Source of the DNA: CBDANO01 sp965197665
GTDB taxonomy: Bacteria; Chloroflexota; Dehalococcoidia; Lucifugimonadales; UBA3495
Length of the DNA stretch: 64,000 nt
Assembly (NCBI GenBank): GCA_965197665.1
Contig: CBDANO010000005.1
Location: forward strand, 868,001 to 932,000
Reading direction: 5' to 3'
Shown here piece after piece: positions 47,712 to 56,821 of the stretch. The stretch's first letter is position 1, and the number at the start of each line of letters is the position of its first letter. The notes beneath the pieces are model-generated. The model was not told where the DNA came from and ran no database searches. It saw only the letters and a list, made by a program, of their open reading frames with translations. The translations under genes were made by a program, and so were the position numbers.

Positions 47712-47821
47712 CCGCTTGGCTTCTTGGCAATGGCGTGTGGGTGCTGAGACCAAGTCCTTGTGAGATAATGCGGGGCGGACCCGTTGATTACATCCAATTG
47801 CTTCCAGAGGAGTAGCGGACA

Positions 47822-48541
47822 GTGCCGTCGTCTTGGCAAGTCGTTAAATCCGGCGGGCGGGACATGGACGCCTACCACAGTATGCCCGAGGGCAATGGTC
47901 CCTTTTCGGCCGTGGTGGTAATTCACCACGGCGGGGGTGTGGACCGGTTCGTTCAAGAAACTGCTAACAAGTTGGCGGCCAACGGGTATGCGGCCGTGGC
48001 GCCCAATCTCTTCCACCGGCTCACGGATGATATCCTGGCGGTAGACCCCCATAGAGTCCATCATCTGAAGGACCCGGAAGTGGCGACGGACATTGACGCG
48101 GCGATAGACTGGCTAAAGGGCCAAACTTCAGTGGGCTGTCACAGAATCGGAGTCGTTGGTTTTTCCATGGGAGGGCGAGCCGCCTGGCTGGCCGCCGTGA
48201 ACCCCCGCGTCACGGCTGCGGTCCCTTACTACGGAGAAGATATCACGGTGCCTTGGGGAGAGGAGTCCCAGGCTCCCCTTTGCTTGAGCTCGAGCATTGG
48301 TTGTCCCATCTTGTTTCACTTCGGCGAAGACGACCAAAACCCTTCCCAGGCGCACATGCGGGAACTGGACGCGGAGTTGACCCGCTTCGGCAAACCGCAC
48401 CGGTTCTATACTTACCCAGAGGCCGGCCACGGCTTCATGGACCTCACGTCAGTGGGGTACCGGAAAGACGCGGCCCAGGTATCCTGGTTCCGGACCATGG
48501 AGTTCCTATCCGAGCACTTGGCACAGCCGGGGAAATCATAA
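47822..48541 (+). CDS. Dienelactone hydrolase family protein (Ser nucleophile)
   Basis: 239-residue alpha/beta hydrolase. The nucleophile elbow is GFSMGGRAAW; classical dienelactone hydrolases have Cys here (GFCxGG), so this is a serine variant. The acid is Asp in FGEDDQNP and the His is in YPEAGHGFMD. VVVIHHGGGVDRFVQETANK, near the N-terminus, supplies the oxyanion region. The start is GTG 47822 behind GAGGAG. Its stop overlaps the next LLM gene (TAATG at 48539-48543), so the hydrolase and flavin enzyme are coupled, consistent with ring or ester cleavage after oxygenation. Confidence 0.9.
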   Translation: MPSSWQVVKSGGRDMDAYHSMPEGNGPFSAVVVIHHGGGVDRFVQETANKLAANGYAAVAPNLFHRLTDDILAVDPHRVHHLKDPEVATDIDAAIDWLKGQTSVGCHRIGVVGFSMGGRAAWLAAVNPRVTAAVPYYGEDITVPWGEESQAPLCLSSSIGCPILFHFGEDDQNPSQAHMRELDAELTRFGKPHRFYTYPEAGHGFMDLTSVGYRKDAAQVSWFRTMEFLSEHLAQPGKS

Positions 48542-49578
48542 TGCGATTTGGGACCTTCGTTTTTCCTGTAAGCGCCGATCCCGAAGGCGACCACCAAGTC
48601 ATCGAGAACACTCTCCGGGAAGTGGACTTGGCGGAAGAAATCGGCCTAGACGCGGTCTGGCTCACGGAGCACCACTTCGACGGCGCAGTGGCCTATGCCG
48701 ACCCGCTGGTGTTTGGGGCCGCGGTAGCCACCCGGACCAGTAGGGTGCGCATCGGCTTCGCCGTAGTGGAGATGGCGCTGCATCACCCGGTACGCTTGGC
48801 GGTCCAGACGGCCCTGTTGGACCACTTGAGCAAGGGCCGCCTCACCGTCGGCATAGGCCGGGGGTCCGCTTACAACGAGTACGAGTACCTGGGATTCGGG
48901 TCGACCCTCGAAGAGGGCTTCCGGATGTTGCCGGAGGCTGAGGAACTGTTGGTCAAGGCGTGGACCGGTGACGGCGTAGACCACGACGGCCGGTTCTGGA
49001 AGGCCGTTTTTCCAGCCCTACGGCCTCGCCCTTACCAGAAGCCTCACCCTCCTTTGGTGCGGGCCTGCATCAGCGAGGTGTCCGCAGTGGAGATGGCCAA
49101 GATTGGGCGCCCCGTCCTCATCGGAGTGCAAGCGGTGGCCACCTTGCGGCGCCGGCTCCAGCTATACCACGACACCATGTTGGGGGCCGGCTTCCCCGAA
49201 GAATCGGTGGAAGAAGCCTTGGACGAGACTTGGGCGCAGCGTTCGTTGTTCGTTGCCGAAAGCGATGATGAGGCCCTGGAGGTAGCGTCGGCAGCCCTGG
49301 AGCGGTACCTAAAGCATCTTCTGGACGCCCGTATCCTGTACAATCCTGGGGGCGCCGCGCCAAGGCCGCCGGAGCAGGCCCCTCCCGACGGCGAGATTCT
49401 GGAGCATGTATTCTTGGCGGGCACCGCCAAGAGGGTCGCCGAGCAGATCGCGGAACTCAAAGAAGCCGGAGTCCGCAACCTGCTGCTGAACGCCAACATG
49501 GGTCAGATGGCCCCGGACCAAGTTGAAAGGTCCATGCGTCTCTTCGGCGAGAAAGTGCTCCCAAAGTTCCGGGACTAA
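48541..49578 (+). CDS. LLM-class flavin-dependent oxidoreductase, second copy
   Basis: 345-residue luciferase-like flavin oxidoreductase. It begins MRFGTFVFPVSADPEGDHQ and continues with EIGLDAVWLTEHHFDGAVAY (conserved EHH), TRTSRVRIGFAVVEMALHHP, LDHLSKGRLTVGIGRGSAYN and a C-terminal segment FLAGTAKRVAEQIAELKEAG. It is distinct from the first LLM (shorter, different C-terminus). The ATG at 48541 overlaps the hydrolase stop by one base, so this start is secure even though the frame is open further upstream. Substrate and cofactor (FMN or F420) cannot be decided from sequence. Confidence 0.92.
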   Translation: MRFGTFVFPVSADPEGDHQVIENTLREVDLAEEIGLDAVWLTEHHFDGAVAYADPLVFGAAVATRTSRVRIGFAVVEMALHHPVRLAVQTALLDHLSKGRLTVGIGRGSAYNEYEYLGFGSTLEEGFRMLPEAEELLVKAWTGDGVDHDGRFWKAVFPALRPRPYQKPHPPLVRACISEVSAVEMAKIGRPVLIGVQAVATLRRRLQLYHDTMLGAGFPEESVEEALDETWAQRSLFVAESDDEALEVASAALERYLKHLLDARILYNPGGAAPRPPEQAPPDGEILEHVFLAGTAKRVAEQIAELKEAGVRNLLLNANMGQMAPDQVERSMRLFGEKVLPKFRD

Positions 49579-49692
49579 CGAGAGCTATTCCAACGGCATT
49601 TGGACGAGTCCGGCTCCTCCAAAGCCTCTCGATACCCGGACGGAGCTTTCGAGCAACGGTTCAGTTGCTTCCCCCTCGCGGCCTTTGGTTGT

Positions 49693-51222
49693 CTAGTCCG
49701 GTAGGCCGCGGCTTACGCCAGGCCGGGCGGGCTTCTTGGTTTCGCCCCGTAGCAGCCCCAAGCTCCACAGTCCACCAACCGCCAACAGCGCCATGCTGGC
49801 TATTTGCAGCCCCGCCATGGTCAAGAAGGTCACTCGCATCCCGGAAATGAACGCCGAGGCTGCCTTGGTGTCGGCGGCGTCGGAAATGACTGCCAGACTT
49901 GGTTCCACTCCCTTCGACGCCATCGTGGCCGTTACGATGACGGTGGCTACGGCGATTCCGGTAACCGTGAATGTATTCCGCAGCATCTGTAGAAAGGCCG
50001 ACACCACGCTGTGCTTGCTCCGCTCGACGGAACCCAGAATTGCGCTGTTGATGGGTAGGCTGAGCATGGCGTTGCTCGAGCTCTGAAGCGCCAGTGCAAG
50101 TATGATGACGTGAAGCGGAGTGGAGGCATCAAGTTGGGACAGGAGAAACAGGCCCGCGGAGGATACGACGGCGCCTCCAATCGCCACGGGCCTCCATCCG
50201 AAGCGGTCGGTGAGCCTACCCCCGATGGGGGCGTTAACTACCATGACCAGCGCCATGACAGTCATGACGAGGCCCGCTTGGCTGGCGCTGTAGCCTACGA
50301 CGCCAAGCAAATAGAAGGGCATCAAGAAAATGGGCGATGCTCCGGCAACGAAAAACAACGACCTAACGGCGACCGCCAACAAGAACAACCTAGCTTTGAA
50401 GAGCCTGACGTCGATCACGGGAACAGGCGTACGCAACTCCCACCACACGAAAACGCCCAACAGTCCTGCGGAGATTCCCACCCCGCCTATGATCAAGGGA
50501 GAGTCCCAGCCGAGGCGGTGACCGTGAGTGACGGCCAACAGAAACACCGTCAACGCCAGCGTCGAAATTACTGCCCCCGCCCAATCGAAAGAGTCCTTCA
50601 AGACCTTGGTGCCGCTTTCTCCGGCGCGGCCCTCGTCCACCAATGTCAGAAAGGGAACCAGGCTCAAAAGGCCCATCGGGATGAAGATTAGAAAAACATA
50701 ACGCCATCCCAGGGCGCCTAAGATGAGTCCTCCCAGGGCCGGCCCAATCACCAACCCGAAGCCAACCGCCATCATGTGCAGTCCTAAGGCGGCGCCCCTT
50801 TGCCGGTCCGGGAAGAGGGAGGTGACGATGGCCATTTCGTTGGCCAAGACCATGGCGATGCCGATTCCTTGGACCGCTCGGAACAGGAACAACGCGGTGA
50901 GATTAGTGGCGGTTGCCGACAACGCCGTCGCTCCAACGAAGGCCACCATACCCCAAGCGAAGATCCGCCTCCGGCCCACCATGTCCGATAACCGGCCCAT
51001 GGGAAGCAAGAGGGCGCTGATGGCCAGCATGTGGCTCAAGGTCACCCATTGCACCGTCGGCAAGTCACTGTCGAACCGGTCCGCGATGTTGGGTAGAGCG
51101 ATGTTGACCGCGCCCAAGTGGGACACCTCAACCACCGTTAGCGTCGCCGTCGCGGCGGCGGCCCACCACCGATAGTTGGGCCTCGTCCTTACCCATCGCC
51201 CTATGAGTCCCAGTGAGGTCAC
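49693..51222 (-). CDS. MFS transporter, DHA2 (EmrB/QacA-like, 14-helix) family
   Basis: 509-residue membrane protein with about 14 helices. Signatures are NIALPNIADRF at the first helix, MGRLSDMVGRRRIFAWG (motif A between helices 2 and 3), FLFRAVQGIGIAMVLANEMA, and GLVIGPALGGLILGALGWRY (motif C of drug:H+ antiporters). It probably exports drugs or metabolites from the cytoplasm. It is convergent with the flavin-enzyme run 114 bp away, so it may serve that pathway, but this is only context. No regulator gene adjoins it. Confidence 0.92.
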   Translation of the reverse strand: MTSLGLIGRWVRTRPNYRWWAAAATATLTVVEVSHLGAVNIALPNIADRFDSDLPTVQWVTLSHMLAISALLLPMGRLSDMVGRRRIFAWGMVAFVGATALSATATNLTALFLFRAVQGIGIAMVLANEMAIVTSLFPDRQRGAALGLHMMAVGFGLVIGPALGGLILGALGWRYVFLIFIPMGLLSLVPFLTLVDEGRAGESGTKVLKDSFDWAGAVISTLALTVFLLAVTHGHRLGWDSPLIIGGVGISAGLLGVFVWWELRTPVPVIDVRLFKARLFLLAVAVRSLFFVAGASPIFLMPFYLLGVVGYSASQAGLVMTVMALVMVVNAPIGGRLTDRFGWRPVAIGGAVVSSAGLFLLSQLDASTPLHVIILALALQSSSNAMLSLPINSAILGSVERSKHSVVSAFLQMLRNTFTVTGIAVATVIVTATMASKGVEPSLAVISDAADTKAASAFISGMRVTFLTMAGLQIASMALLAVGGLWSLGLLRGETKKPARPGVSRGLPD

Positions 51223-51470
51223 CGGCCTATGATTCCTTTACTCTAAAGTTGCCGGCCAAGGCTAACGGCGGAAGCATCATTCCATCAAGCAGGAAAGAGG
51301 CTGCCCAAGGCAGCATAATTATAGGCATATCATTCACACTGGAAGTGCGAGTTGGATAGAGGAGCGGAGCATCGGCCAATGCACGGTCCGGCGCGGCCTA
51401 GAGTCCCGTCCCGGCCCCGGTTATGGGGCGAGCAGGCCCTGGCAGTCGGCTTGAAGCACGGGGCTAAACC

Positions 51471-52205
51471 TTATCCTGCCGCGTCGTCAAGAGAAGCGCG
51501 GCTCAAACGGACACCAGCGGCCGGGTCCAAGTCCACGGCGGTTACCCACCCGAGGGGTTCCTTCTTGGAAGTCCCCAACGGCGTGCCGGAGTAGGCGGCG
51601 GTTACCCCGCCTTGAGACACCTCCACGTGACGGTCCCAGTGGCCCAAGGCTAGGTAGTCGCAAGTAGCGTCGGCTACTTCGCCGGGAAAGATGGGCGAGG
51701 AGCGCAGGTCCAAGTCTTCCTCGTAGTGAAAATGCCCATGGGCCAAGGCCACCAACCACCGGTCGTCATCCCTTGGCGGCATTCCGGCCAGCGGGTGAAA
51801 GTCCGGCGTATGCATCAGCATCGCCCTTCCCCAAACATCCAGGGTCAACTCAGGGAAGAAGATGGTCTGGCCTTCCGGATCAGTCACAACGTGGAGGTTG
51901 GGAGGCCGGCGCCGAAAGGGTCCGCGGAGATAAATCGAATCGTCGCCGTAGAGGTCGTGGTTGCCGGGCAACAACACGGCGGGTACGTCGAGCCGGCCGA
52001 TTTCGGCAAGGAAGCGATCCAGGACTTCATCACCAACCCTGCCGTTGTCGAAAATATCACCGACCAGCAGCAAAGCGTCCCCGGCCAGCTTGGGGACTGC
52101 GTCGACCATCGCCCGGAAAGCGCCTTCAGCCAGGGGGTGGCCCGCGTCGTCTCCCAAGTGGATGTCGGAGGTGTGAATCAGCCTTATCTTCTTCTTCGGA
52201 TGCAA
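51471..52205 (-). CDS. Calcineurin-like metallophosphoesterase
   Basis: 244-residue phosphoesterase with all five metal motifs: HTSDIHLG, LLVGDIFDNG, LLPGNHDLYG, ALAHGHFH and ALGHWDRH. The organisation resembles the nuclease domain of SbcD/Mre11-type DNA repair exonucleases, but the capping and DNA-binding C-terminus of SbcD is missing and no sbcC follows. A general phosphodiesterase is therefore as likely. The start is TTG 52205, 15 nt after the CoA-transferase stop, so it is probably cotranscribed with that gene. Confidence 0.88.
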   Translation of the reverse strand: MHPKKKIRLIHTSDIHLGDDAGHPLAEGAFRAMVDAVPKLAGDALLLVGDIFDNGRVGDEVLDRFLAEIGRLDVPAVLLPGNHDLYGDDSIYLRGPFRRRPPNLHVVTDPEGQTIFFPELTLDVWGRAMLMHTPDFHPLAGMPPRDDDRWLVALAHGHFHYEEDLDLRSSPIFPGEVADATCDYLALGHWDRHVEVSQGGVTAAYSGTPLGTSKKEPLGWVTAVDLDPAAGVRLSRASLDDAAG

Positions 52206-52220
52206 TACGAATATTGGAGA

Positions 52221-53441
52221 TTAACGTTTGGCGCTGGCCGGTTCCGGTTCCGACTTGCCAATGACCCCGTTTTCCCGCAGCTCCGCAATCCGGGCCGGAC
52301 TGAAACCGGCCTCGGTTAGGACCTCTTCGTTGTGTTCGCCCAACAAGGGCGGGTGGCGCCTCGCGCTGGGCGGAGTGGCAGTAAGCTTGAACGGGGAATT
52401 GGGGATTCGAAGGTCCGGGACTTGAGGGTGGGGTATATCCACGATCATGTTCCGGGCCAGCACCTGGGGGTCGTTGACTACCTGAGAGACCCGGTTGATG
52501 GGGCCGCAAGGAACGCCGGCGTCGGTTATGAGGTTGACCCAGTGTTCCGTCGGTCCGGCGCGAAATATATCGCTAAGGAGGTCCACGCAGTGGGAGCGGT
52601 GTTTCACCCGGTGGGTATTGGTGATGAACCGGGGGTCTTCCAGCAGATCGGTCCGCCCGATGGCGCGGCACATTCGTTCCCATAGTCCCTGGTTGGCGCA
52701 TCCCAGGATGAAATACCCGTCGGAGGTAGGAAAGCTCTGGTAGGGGACCAAGCTGGGGTGGCCGGAACCCATCCTTTCCGGGTCCTCGCCGGTGCCGAGG
52801 TAGCGGGTGGCGTGGTAGCTCAGGGTGGACACCTGACCGTCCAGCAAGGAAGTGTCGATCCACTGGCCTTCTCCGGTATTGGCCCGGTGCCAGAGGGCGG
52901 TCATGATGGAACCATAGGCCATCATGCCGGTAAATAGATCGACCAAGGAAAAGCCGACTCTCAAGGGCATTCCGTCAGGCTCGCCGGTAAGGTTCATCAG
53001 GCCGCTGTAGGCCTGGATGATCAGGTCGTAACCAGGCTTGTCCGCCAGAGGGCCGGTGCGGCCGTAGCCCGACACCGAGCAATAGATGATGTCGGGATTT
53101 ACCTGCCGGACCGCCTCGTAGCCCAAGCCCATGCGGTCCAAAGCTCCGGTGCGGAAACTCTCGACCATCACGTCGGCCTTGGCCGCCAACTCCAGGACGA
53201 TGTTCACGCCTTCTTGCCGCTTCAGGTCCACGCTAATGCTTCGCTTGTTCCGGTTGAAGGAGAGGAATTGGGTGCTCACGTCGTTCCAGAAGGGGGTCCA
53301 GCTACGGGTCTCGTCGCCTAGCTCCGGCTCCTCTACCTTGACCACGTCCGCGCCCATGTCGCCCAAGAGCATGGTGCAATACGGCCCGGCGAGGGTGCGG
53401 GTCAAGTCCACCACAATCAGGTCGTCCAAGGCCGAGGTCAT
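52221..53441 (-). CDS. CaiB/BaiF family (class III) CoA-transferase
   Basis: 406-residue class III CoA-transferase that moves CoA between carboxylic acids. The N-terminus DDLIVVDLTRTLAGPYCTML and GDMGADVVKVEEP are family hallmarks. The catalytic Asp is in KPGYDLIIQAYSGLMNLTG, preceded by SVSGYGRTGPL. It starts with ATG 53441 behind GAGG. The acid substrate is unknown. It lies between HyuB and the phosphoesterase on the minus strand, about 200 bp downstream of HyuB. Confidence 0.94.
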   Translation of the reverse strand: MTSALDDLIVVDLTRTLAGPYCTMLLGDMGADVVKVEEPELGDETRSWTPFWNDVSTQFLSFNRNKRSISVDLKRQEGVNIVLELAAKADVMVESFRTGALDRMGLGYEAVRQVNPDIIYCSVSGYGRTGPLADKPGYDLIIQAYSGLMNLTGEPDGMPLRVGFSLVDLFTGMMAYGSIMTALWHRANTGEGQWIDTSLLDGQVSTLSYHATRYLGTGEDPERMGSGHPSLVPYQSFPTSDGYFILGCANQGLWERMCRAIGRTDLLEDPRFITNTHRVKHRSHCVDLLSDIFRAGPTEHWVNLITDAGVPCGPINRVSQVVNDPQVLARNMIVDIPHPQVPDLRIPNSPFKLTATPPSARRHPPLLGEHNEEVLTEAGFSPARIAELRENGVIGKSEPEPASAKR

Positions 53442-53643
53442 GTGTTCCTCACGTTGAGTCCGGGTCTAGGCATTCCGGCTTTGACGGGGGGGATTATAGC
53501 ATGGGGATAGCCGGGCGGCGGCGTTTCCAGGGGCGGAAGCTTCGACTGCCGGGTTGAGGGGCTGCAGGCTACTCTCTTGGGGTATAGGAACAACAGGTCC
53601 GATTGGTTTCTCGCGTTCCAGCGTCTATGCTGGGAGCAAAGGG

Positions 53644-55377
53644 TCAACTCACGCCCCGTCGAAGCTTCGCGGTGGCCGCTTCGTCCACGGACCACGCGGC
53701 CGTGTCGATAGCGACTTTGTAGATGGTACGGGCCCGCTCCGCGCTCACCTTACCGTCCCGAACGTCCTGAAGGACCAGCCGTGGGTCCCGCTCCGTCGGC
53801 GGACCGTAGCCGCCCCCGCCCGGGGTCTGGTAGCTAATCACGTCCCCGGGGTCAAGCTGGACGGTCGTTTTCGAGCCCAGCTCCCGGTGTTCACCCGCCG
53901 GGTTCTTAATGTAGTAGGCCTTGCGTCCGGACTCCCCGCCAAAGAGCCCCCAGGGGCCCCAACGGTCCCGGTCGGAAAGGATAGTGAACGAGGCCTCGTG
54001 GTCGAGAACAACGTACTGCCGGTGGATACCCAGCCCCCCGCGGAATTTCCCCGGTCCCTCGGAGTTTTCTATCAGCTCGTAGCGGGCGATGCGGATGGGG
54101 TAGTTGAGCTCCGTCTCCTCTATCGGCGCATTCTCCGTGTTTTGGCCGTGGACTTGTACCGCGTCGGGGCCGTCGCTGATGGCCCGCCCGCCGTACCCGC
54201 CGCCGACGGCCTCGTAAAAACAGTAGTAGTCGCCGGTCCGGGGATTGACGCCCCCGGAACCGACCTGTGCCATCATTCCTTTGGTCCCGGCCGGCACTCG
54301 ATGGGGCACTGCCTGGGACATAGCTTTGAGCACCACTTCGACGACCCGCACCTGAGTTTCCCAGCCTCCCACAACCGGGTAGGGAAGGTCGCAGTTGACC
54401 ACCGTGCCTTGGGGCGCGTTCACCCGCACGTGACGGTAGAACCCTTCGTTGACCGGCACGTCGGGGTCGGTCAAGCATTTCAGGACATAGGCGCAGCCGG
54501 CGTAGCTCTGAGCATAGGTGGAGTTTATAGGCGCCCTCCGCTGGGGGTCTGAGCCGGTAAGATCGAACAGGACTCCTTCCTCGTCAACCACCACTTTGGC
54601 TGCTAGACGCACCGGTTCGTCGGTGAAGCCGTCGCTGTCCATCCAGCCTTCGGCGGTATAGGTCCCCTTGGGCAGCTTGGCCATTTCCGCCCGGATGCGC
54701 CGCTCGGTGTAATCGAAAAGCTCGCCAATGTAGAAGGAAAGGCTTTCGGGGCCCGCGCGGTCGAGCAGGCCGGTAAGCCGGCGGATGCCGGTATTGTTGG
54801 CGGCGATTTGAGCGCGGAAGTCCCCCGCGGTTTCCTGCTTGGCCCGGACCTGTCCCAGGATCAAGGTGAACACGTCGCGCACTATCCGGCCCCGGCTCAC
54901 CATCTTGACCGGACGGATTATGACGCCCTCCTGGTACACCTCCCGGAAAGGGCCGACGCTGGCCGGGGCACCTCCCCCCACATCTACGTGATGGGCCAAG
55001 TTGGCCACGTACCCGTAGATTTCACCGTCGTAGAATACGGGTGAAATTAGAACGATGTCGTTGAGGTGCACTCCGCCGGTGTACGGATAATTGACCACCA
55101 GCACGTCCGCCGGCTCCAGGTTTTCTGGGCCGTACTCGGTGACCGCGGACCGGACCGTCTGCACCATAGACCCGAGATGATTGGGTTGGGTGAAGGCTTG
55201 GGCCACGGGGCGAAGCTGGCCGTCGAAAAGGGCGCAGGAAAAATCGCACCGGGTCTTTATGTTGGTGGAGTAGGCGCTGTGGCGCAGCGCCGCCGCCATT
55301 TCCTCACTGGCTTCCGAGAGGTCGTTGCGAATAACCTCGAATTTGATGGGGTCCATTTGCGCCTCGGCTCGGTTCAA
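53644..55377 (-). CDS. hyuB: Hydantoinase B/oxoprolinase family protein (HyuB), without HyuA
   Basis: 577-residue HyuB-type subunit. Features are DPIKFEVIRNDLSEASEEMA at the N-terminus, QPNHLGSMVQTVRS, VVNYPYTGGVHLNDIVLISP, and the C-terminal GDVISYQTPGGGGYGPPTER, diagnostic of the family. HyuB normally works with HyuA, an ATP-binding subunit, in ATP-dependent hydrolysis of hydantoins, 5-oxoproline or carboxylation of acetone-like substrates. No hyuA gene is present on either side. The start is TTG 55377 supported by AAAGGAGG 5 nt upstream, better than the ATG at 55356. Adjacent CaiB/BaiF suggests use in organic-acid catabolism. Confidence 0.93.
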   Translation of the reverse strand: MNRAEAQMDPIKFEVIRNDLSEASEEMAAALRHSAYSTNIKTRCDFSCALFDGQLRPVAQAFTQPNHLGSMVQTVRSAVTEYGPENLEPADVLVVNYPYTGGVHLNDIVLISPVFYDGEIYGYVANLAHHVDVGGGAPASVGPFREVYQEGVIIRPVKMVSRGRIVRDVFTLILGQVRAKQETAGDFRAQIAANNTGIRRLTGLLDRAGPESLSFYIGELFDYTERRIRAEMAKLPKGTYTAEGWMDSDGFTDEPVRLAAKVVVDEEGVLFDLTGSDPQRRAPINSTYAQSYAGCAYVLKCLTDPDVPVNEGFYRHVRVNAPQGTVVNCDLPYPVVGGWETQVRVVEVVLKAMSQAVPHRVPAGTKGMMAQVGSGGVNPRTGDYYCFYEAVGGGYGGRAISDGPDAVQVHGQNTENAPIEETELNYPIRIARYELIENSEGPGKFRGGLGIHRQYVVLDHEASFTILSDRDRWGPWGLFGGESGRKAYYIKNPAGEHRELGSKTTVQLDPGDVISYQTPGGGGYGPPTERDPRLVLQDVRDGKVSAERARTIYKVAIDTAAWSVDEAATAKLRRGVS

Positions 55378-55760
55378 AGGGGCCTCCTTTGCCGGATAGA
55401 TCCAGAGCGGCCGGGGGGTGTCAAGGCGTCCGGCTGTCTCGCGCCATGACGCATATCAACGGGCAAGCCGCCGGGTATTGCCCAAGGCCTCTGGAGCTTT
55501 TCAGCCCAAGATATTTGGCGCCGGTTCCTCGGGAAACGCGGTTTTGGTCCTTCGTGGGCCGGTTTGAAACCGACCCCTACGTTTTGGTGTGGTTCCTCGG
55601 GAAATGCGGTTTTGGTCCTTTGGGGTGGCCGGTTTGAAACCGGCTCCTGCATCGCTTTGAAAATTGTAAGGCTCTTGAAAATTACGAGACTCTGTTTTCG
55701 GCCCTAGGTTGGCCGATTATAGCACGCCATTTTGATAACATACGCTAAGAACTGTTTCGT
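55378..55760. other. Intergenic region between hyuB and the ribokinase gene
   Basis: About 380 bp without a gene. The central part is the 68-bp tandem repeat (55523-55658); the rest is unremarkable. Confidence 0.6.
55523..55658. repeat. Two tandem copies of a 68-bp repeat with an inner palindrome
   Basis: Copies start at 55523 and 55591, both with GGTTCCTCGGGAAAYGCGG then TTTTGGTCCTT, followed by CCGGTTTGAAACCGGC or the variant CCGGTTTGAAACCGAC, an inverted repeat. A related CCGGTCTGAGACCGAC occurs at 59478-59493 in another intergenic gap. Confidence 0.75.
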
Positions 55761-56744
55761 ATGAATCTCAAATGCTCGGGAACAACTCCGGGAGGACCGA
55801 TAGACGCGGCTAACGAAGAACAAGCCTCTATTGTGGTGCTGGGCGGCATCAACATGGACCTGGTCACGGTGTCGCCTCGCTTCCCGGAGGCCGGAGAGAC
55901 GGTGGTCGGCAGCCGCTTCCTTGCCTATGGAGGAGGCAAGGGGGCCAACCAAGCCGTGGCCGCCGCCCGCATGGGGGCCGGCGTAGCCATGGTGGGCAGG
56001 GTCGGCGACGATGTTTTTGGACCGCAGCTAGTGGAATCTCTGGCCGCCAACGGCGTGGACGTGACCGGGGTCGGGGTAGAGGAGGGGGCAAGCTCCGGCT
56101 TGGCGGTCATAAACATAGACGCATCCTCTCAGAACCGGATAATTCAGATCCTGGGAGCCAACGGCGCTTGCGGCGGCGCGGAGGAGGAACGGGTCGTTCG
56201 GGCATTGGGGAGCGCTTCCACTCTGCTGCTTCAGTTGGAAGTGCCTGTCGATCTATCTCTGGGCGTGGCCCGGAAAGCGGCTTCCCTGGGGAAGCGGGTA
56301 ATATTGGACCCCGGCCCGGTGCGTCCGCTTCCCCCTGAGTTCTACCCTTATTGCAGCATAATCACCCCCAACGAGACGGAAGCCCAAGCGTTGGTGGGAT
56401 TTCCTATCACCGGCGCTGCGTCGGCGGCAAAAGCTGCGGGTGTACTGGTCGGCCGCGGCGTGAAGACCGCCGTAATCAAGCTGGGCGCTCAAGGCGCCTA
56501 CTATGCCACGGCGGCGTCGGGAGAACATATCCCCGCGCTGCCGGTAGAAGCGGTAGATTCGGTGGCTGCCGGCGACGCCTTCAACGGGGCGATGGCGGTG
56601 TCCTTGGCCGAAGGACAGAGTCTCGACCGGGCCATGCGCGTGGCCGCGGCGGCGGGCGCTTTGGCGGTGACCAAGTTTGGCGCCCAAGACTCCATGCCCA
56701 CCCGAGAGGAAGTGGAGGCTCTGCTGCGAGAGCGCGGGGCCTGA
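55761..56744 (+). CDS. rbsK: Ribokinase-like PfkB family carbohydrate kinase
   Basis: 327-residue PfkB kinase. The N-terminal motif GGINMDLVTVSPRFPEAGET and the sugar-binding YGGGKGANQAVAAARMG are those of ribokinase. The C-terminal PfkB signature DSVAAGDAFNGAMAV holds the catalytic Asp. IITPNETEAQALVG is also typical. It would phosphorylate ribose or a similar pentose or nucleoside sugar. The start is ATG 55761, but the first 20 residues are extra; the conserved core begins at ASIVVLGG. No ribose transporter or rbsD is nearby. Confidence 0.9.
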   Translation: MNLKCSGTTPGGPIDAANEEQASIVVLGGINMDLVTVSPRFPEAGETVVGSRFLAYGGGKGANQAVAAARMGAGVAMVGRVGDDVFGPQLVESLAANGVDVTGVGVEEGASSGLAVINIDASSQNRIIQILGANGACGGAEEERVVRALGSASTLLLQLEVPVDLSLGVARKAASLGKRVILDPGPVRPLPPEFYPYCSIITPNETEAQALVGFPITGAASAAKAAGVLVGRGVKTAVIKLGAQGAYYATAASGEHIPALPVEAVDSVAAGDAFNGAMAVSLAEGQSLDRAMRVAAAAGALAVTKFGAQDSMPTREEVEALLRERGA

Positions 56745-56821
56745 TACGCCTTCGCCCCGCGATAAAGCCACCGCCCTCTATGAGTGCCGGGAATCAGGGC
56801 CGGCAGCCTCTTTGACGGCGT

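Noticed and set aside
49693..51222. Plus-strand frames inside the MFS gene (for example 50110-50691)
   Set aside because: Antisense to a well-defined 14-helix transporter and with no family features.
55761..56744. Ribokinase signature DSVAAGD as a defect
   Set aside because: The PfkB pattern permits Ala at both small positions and the catalytic Asp is present.
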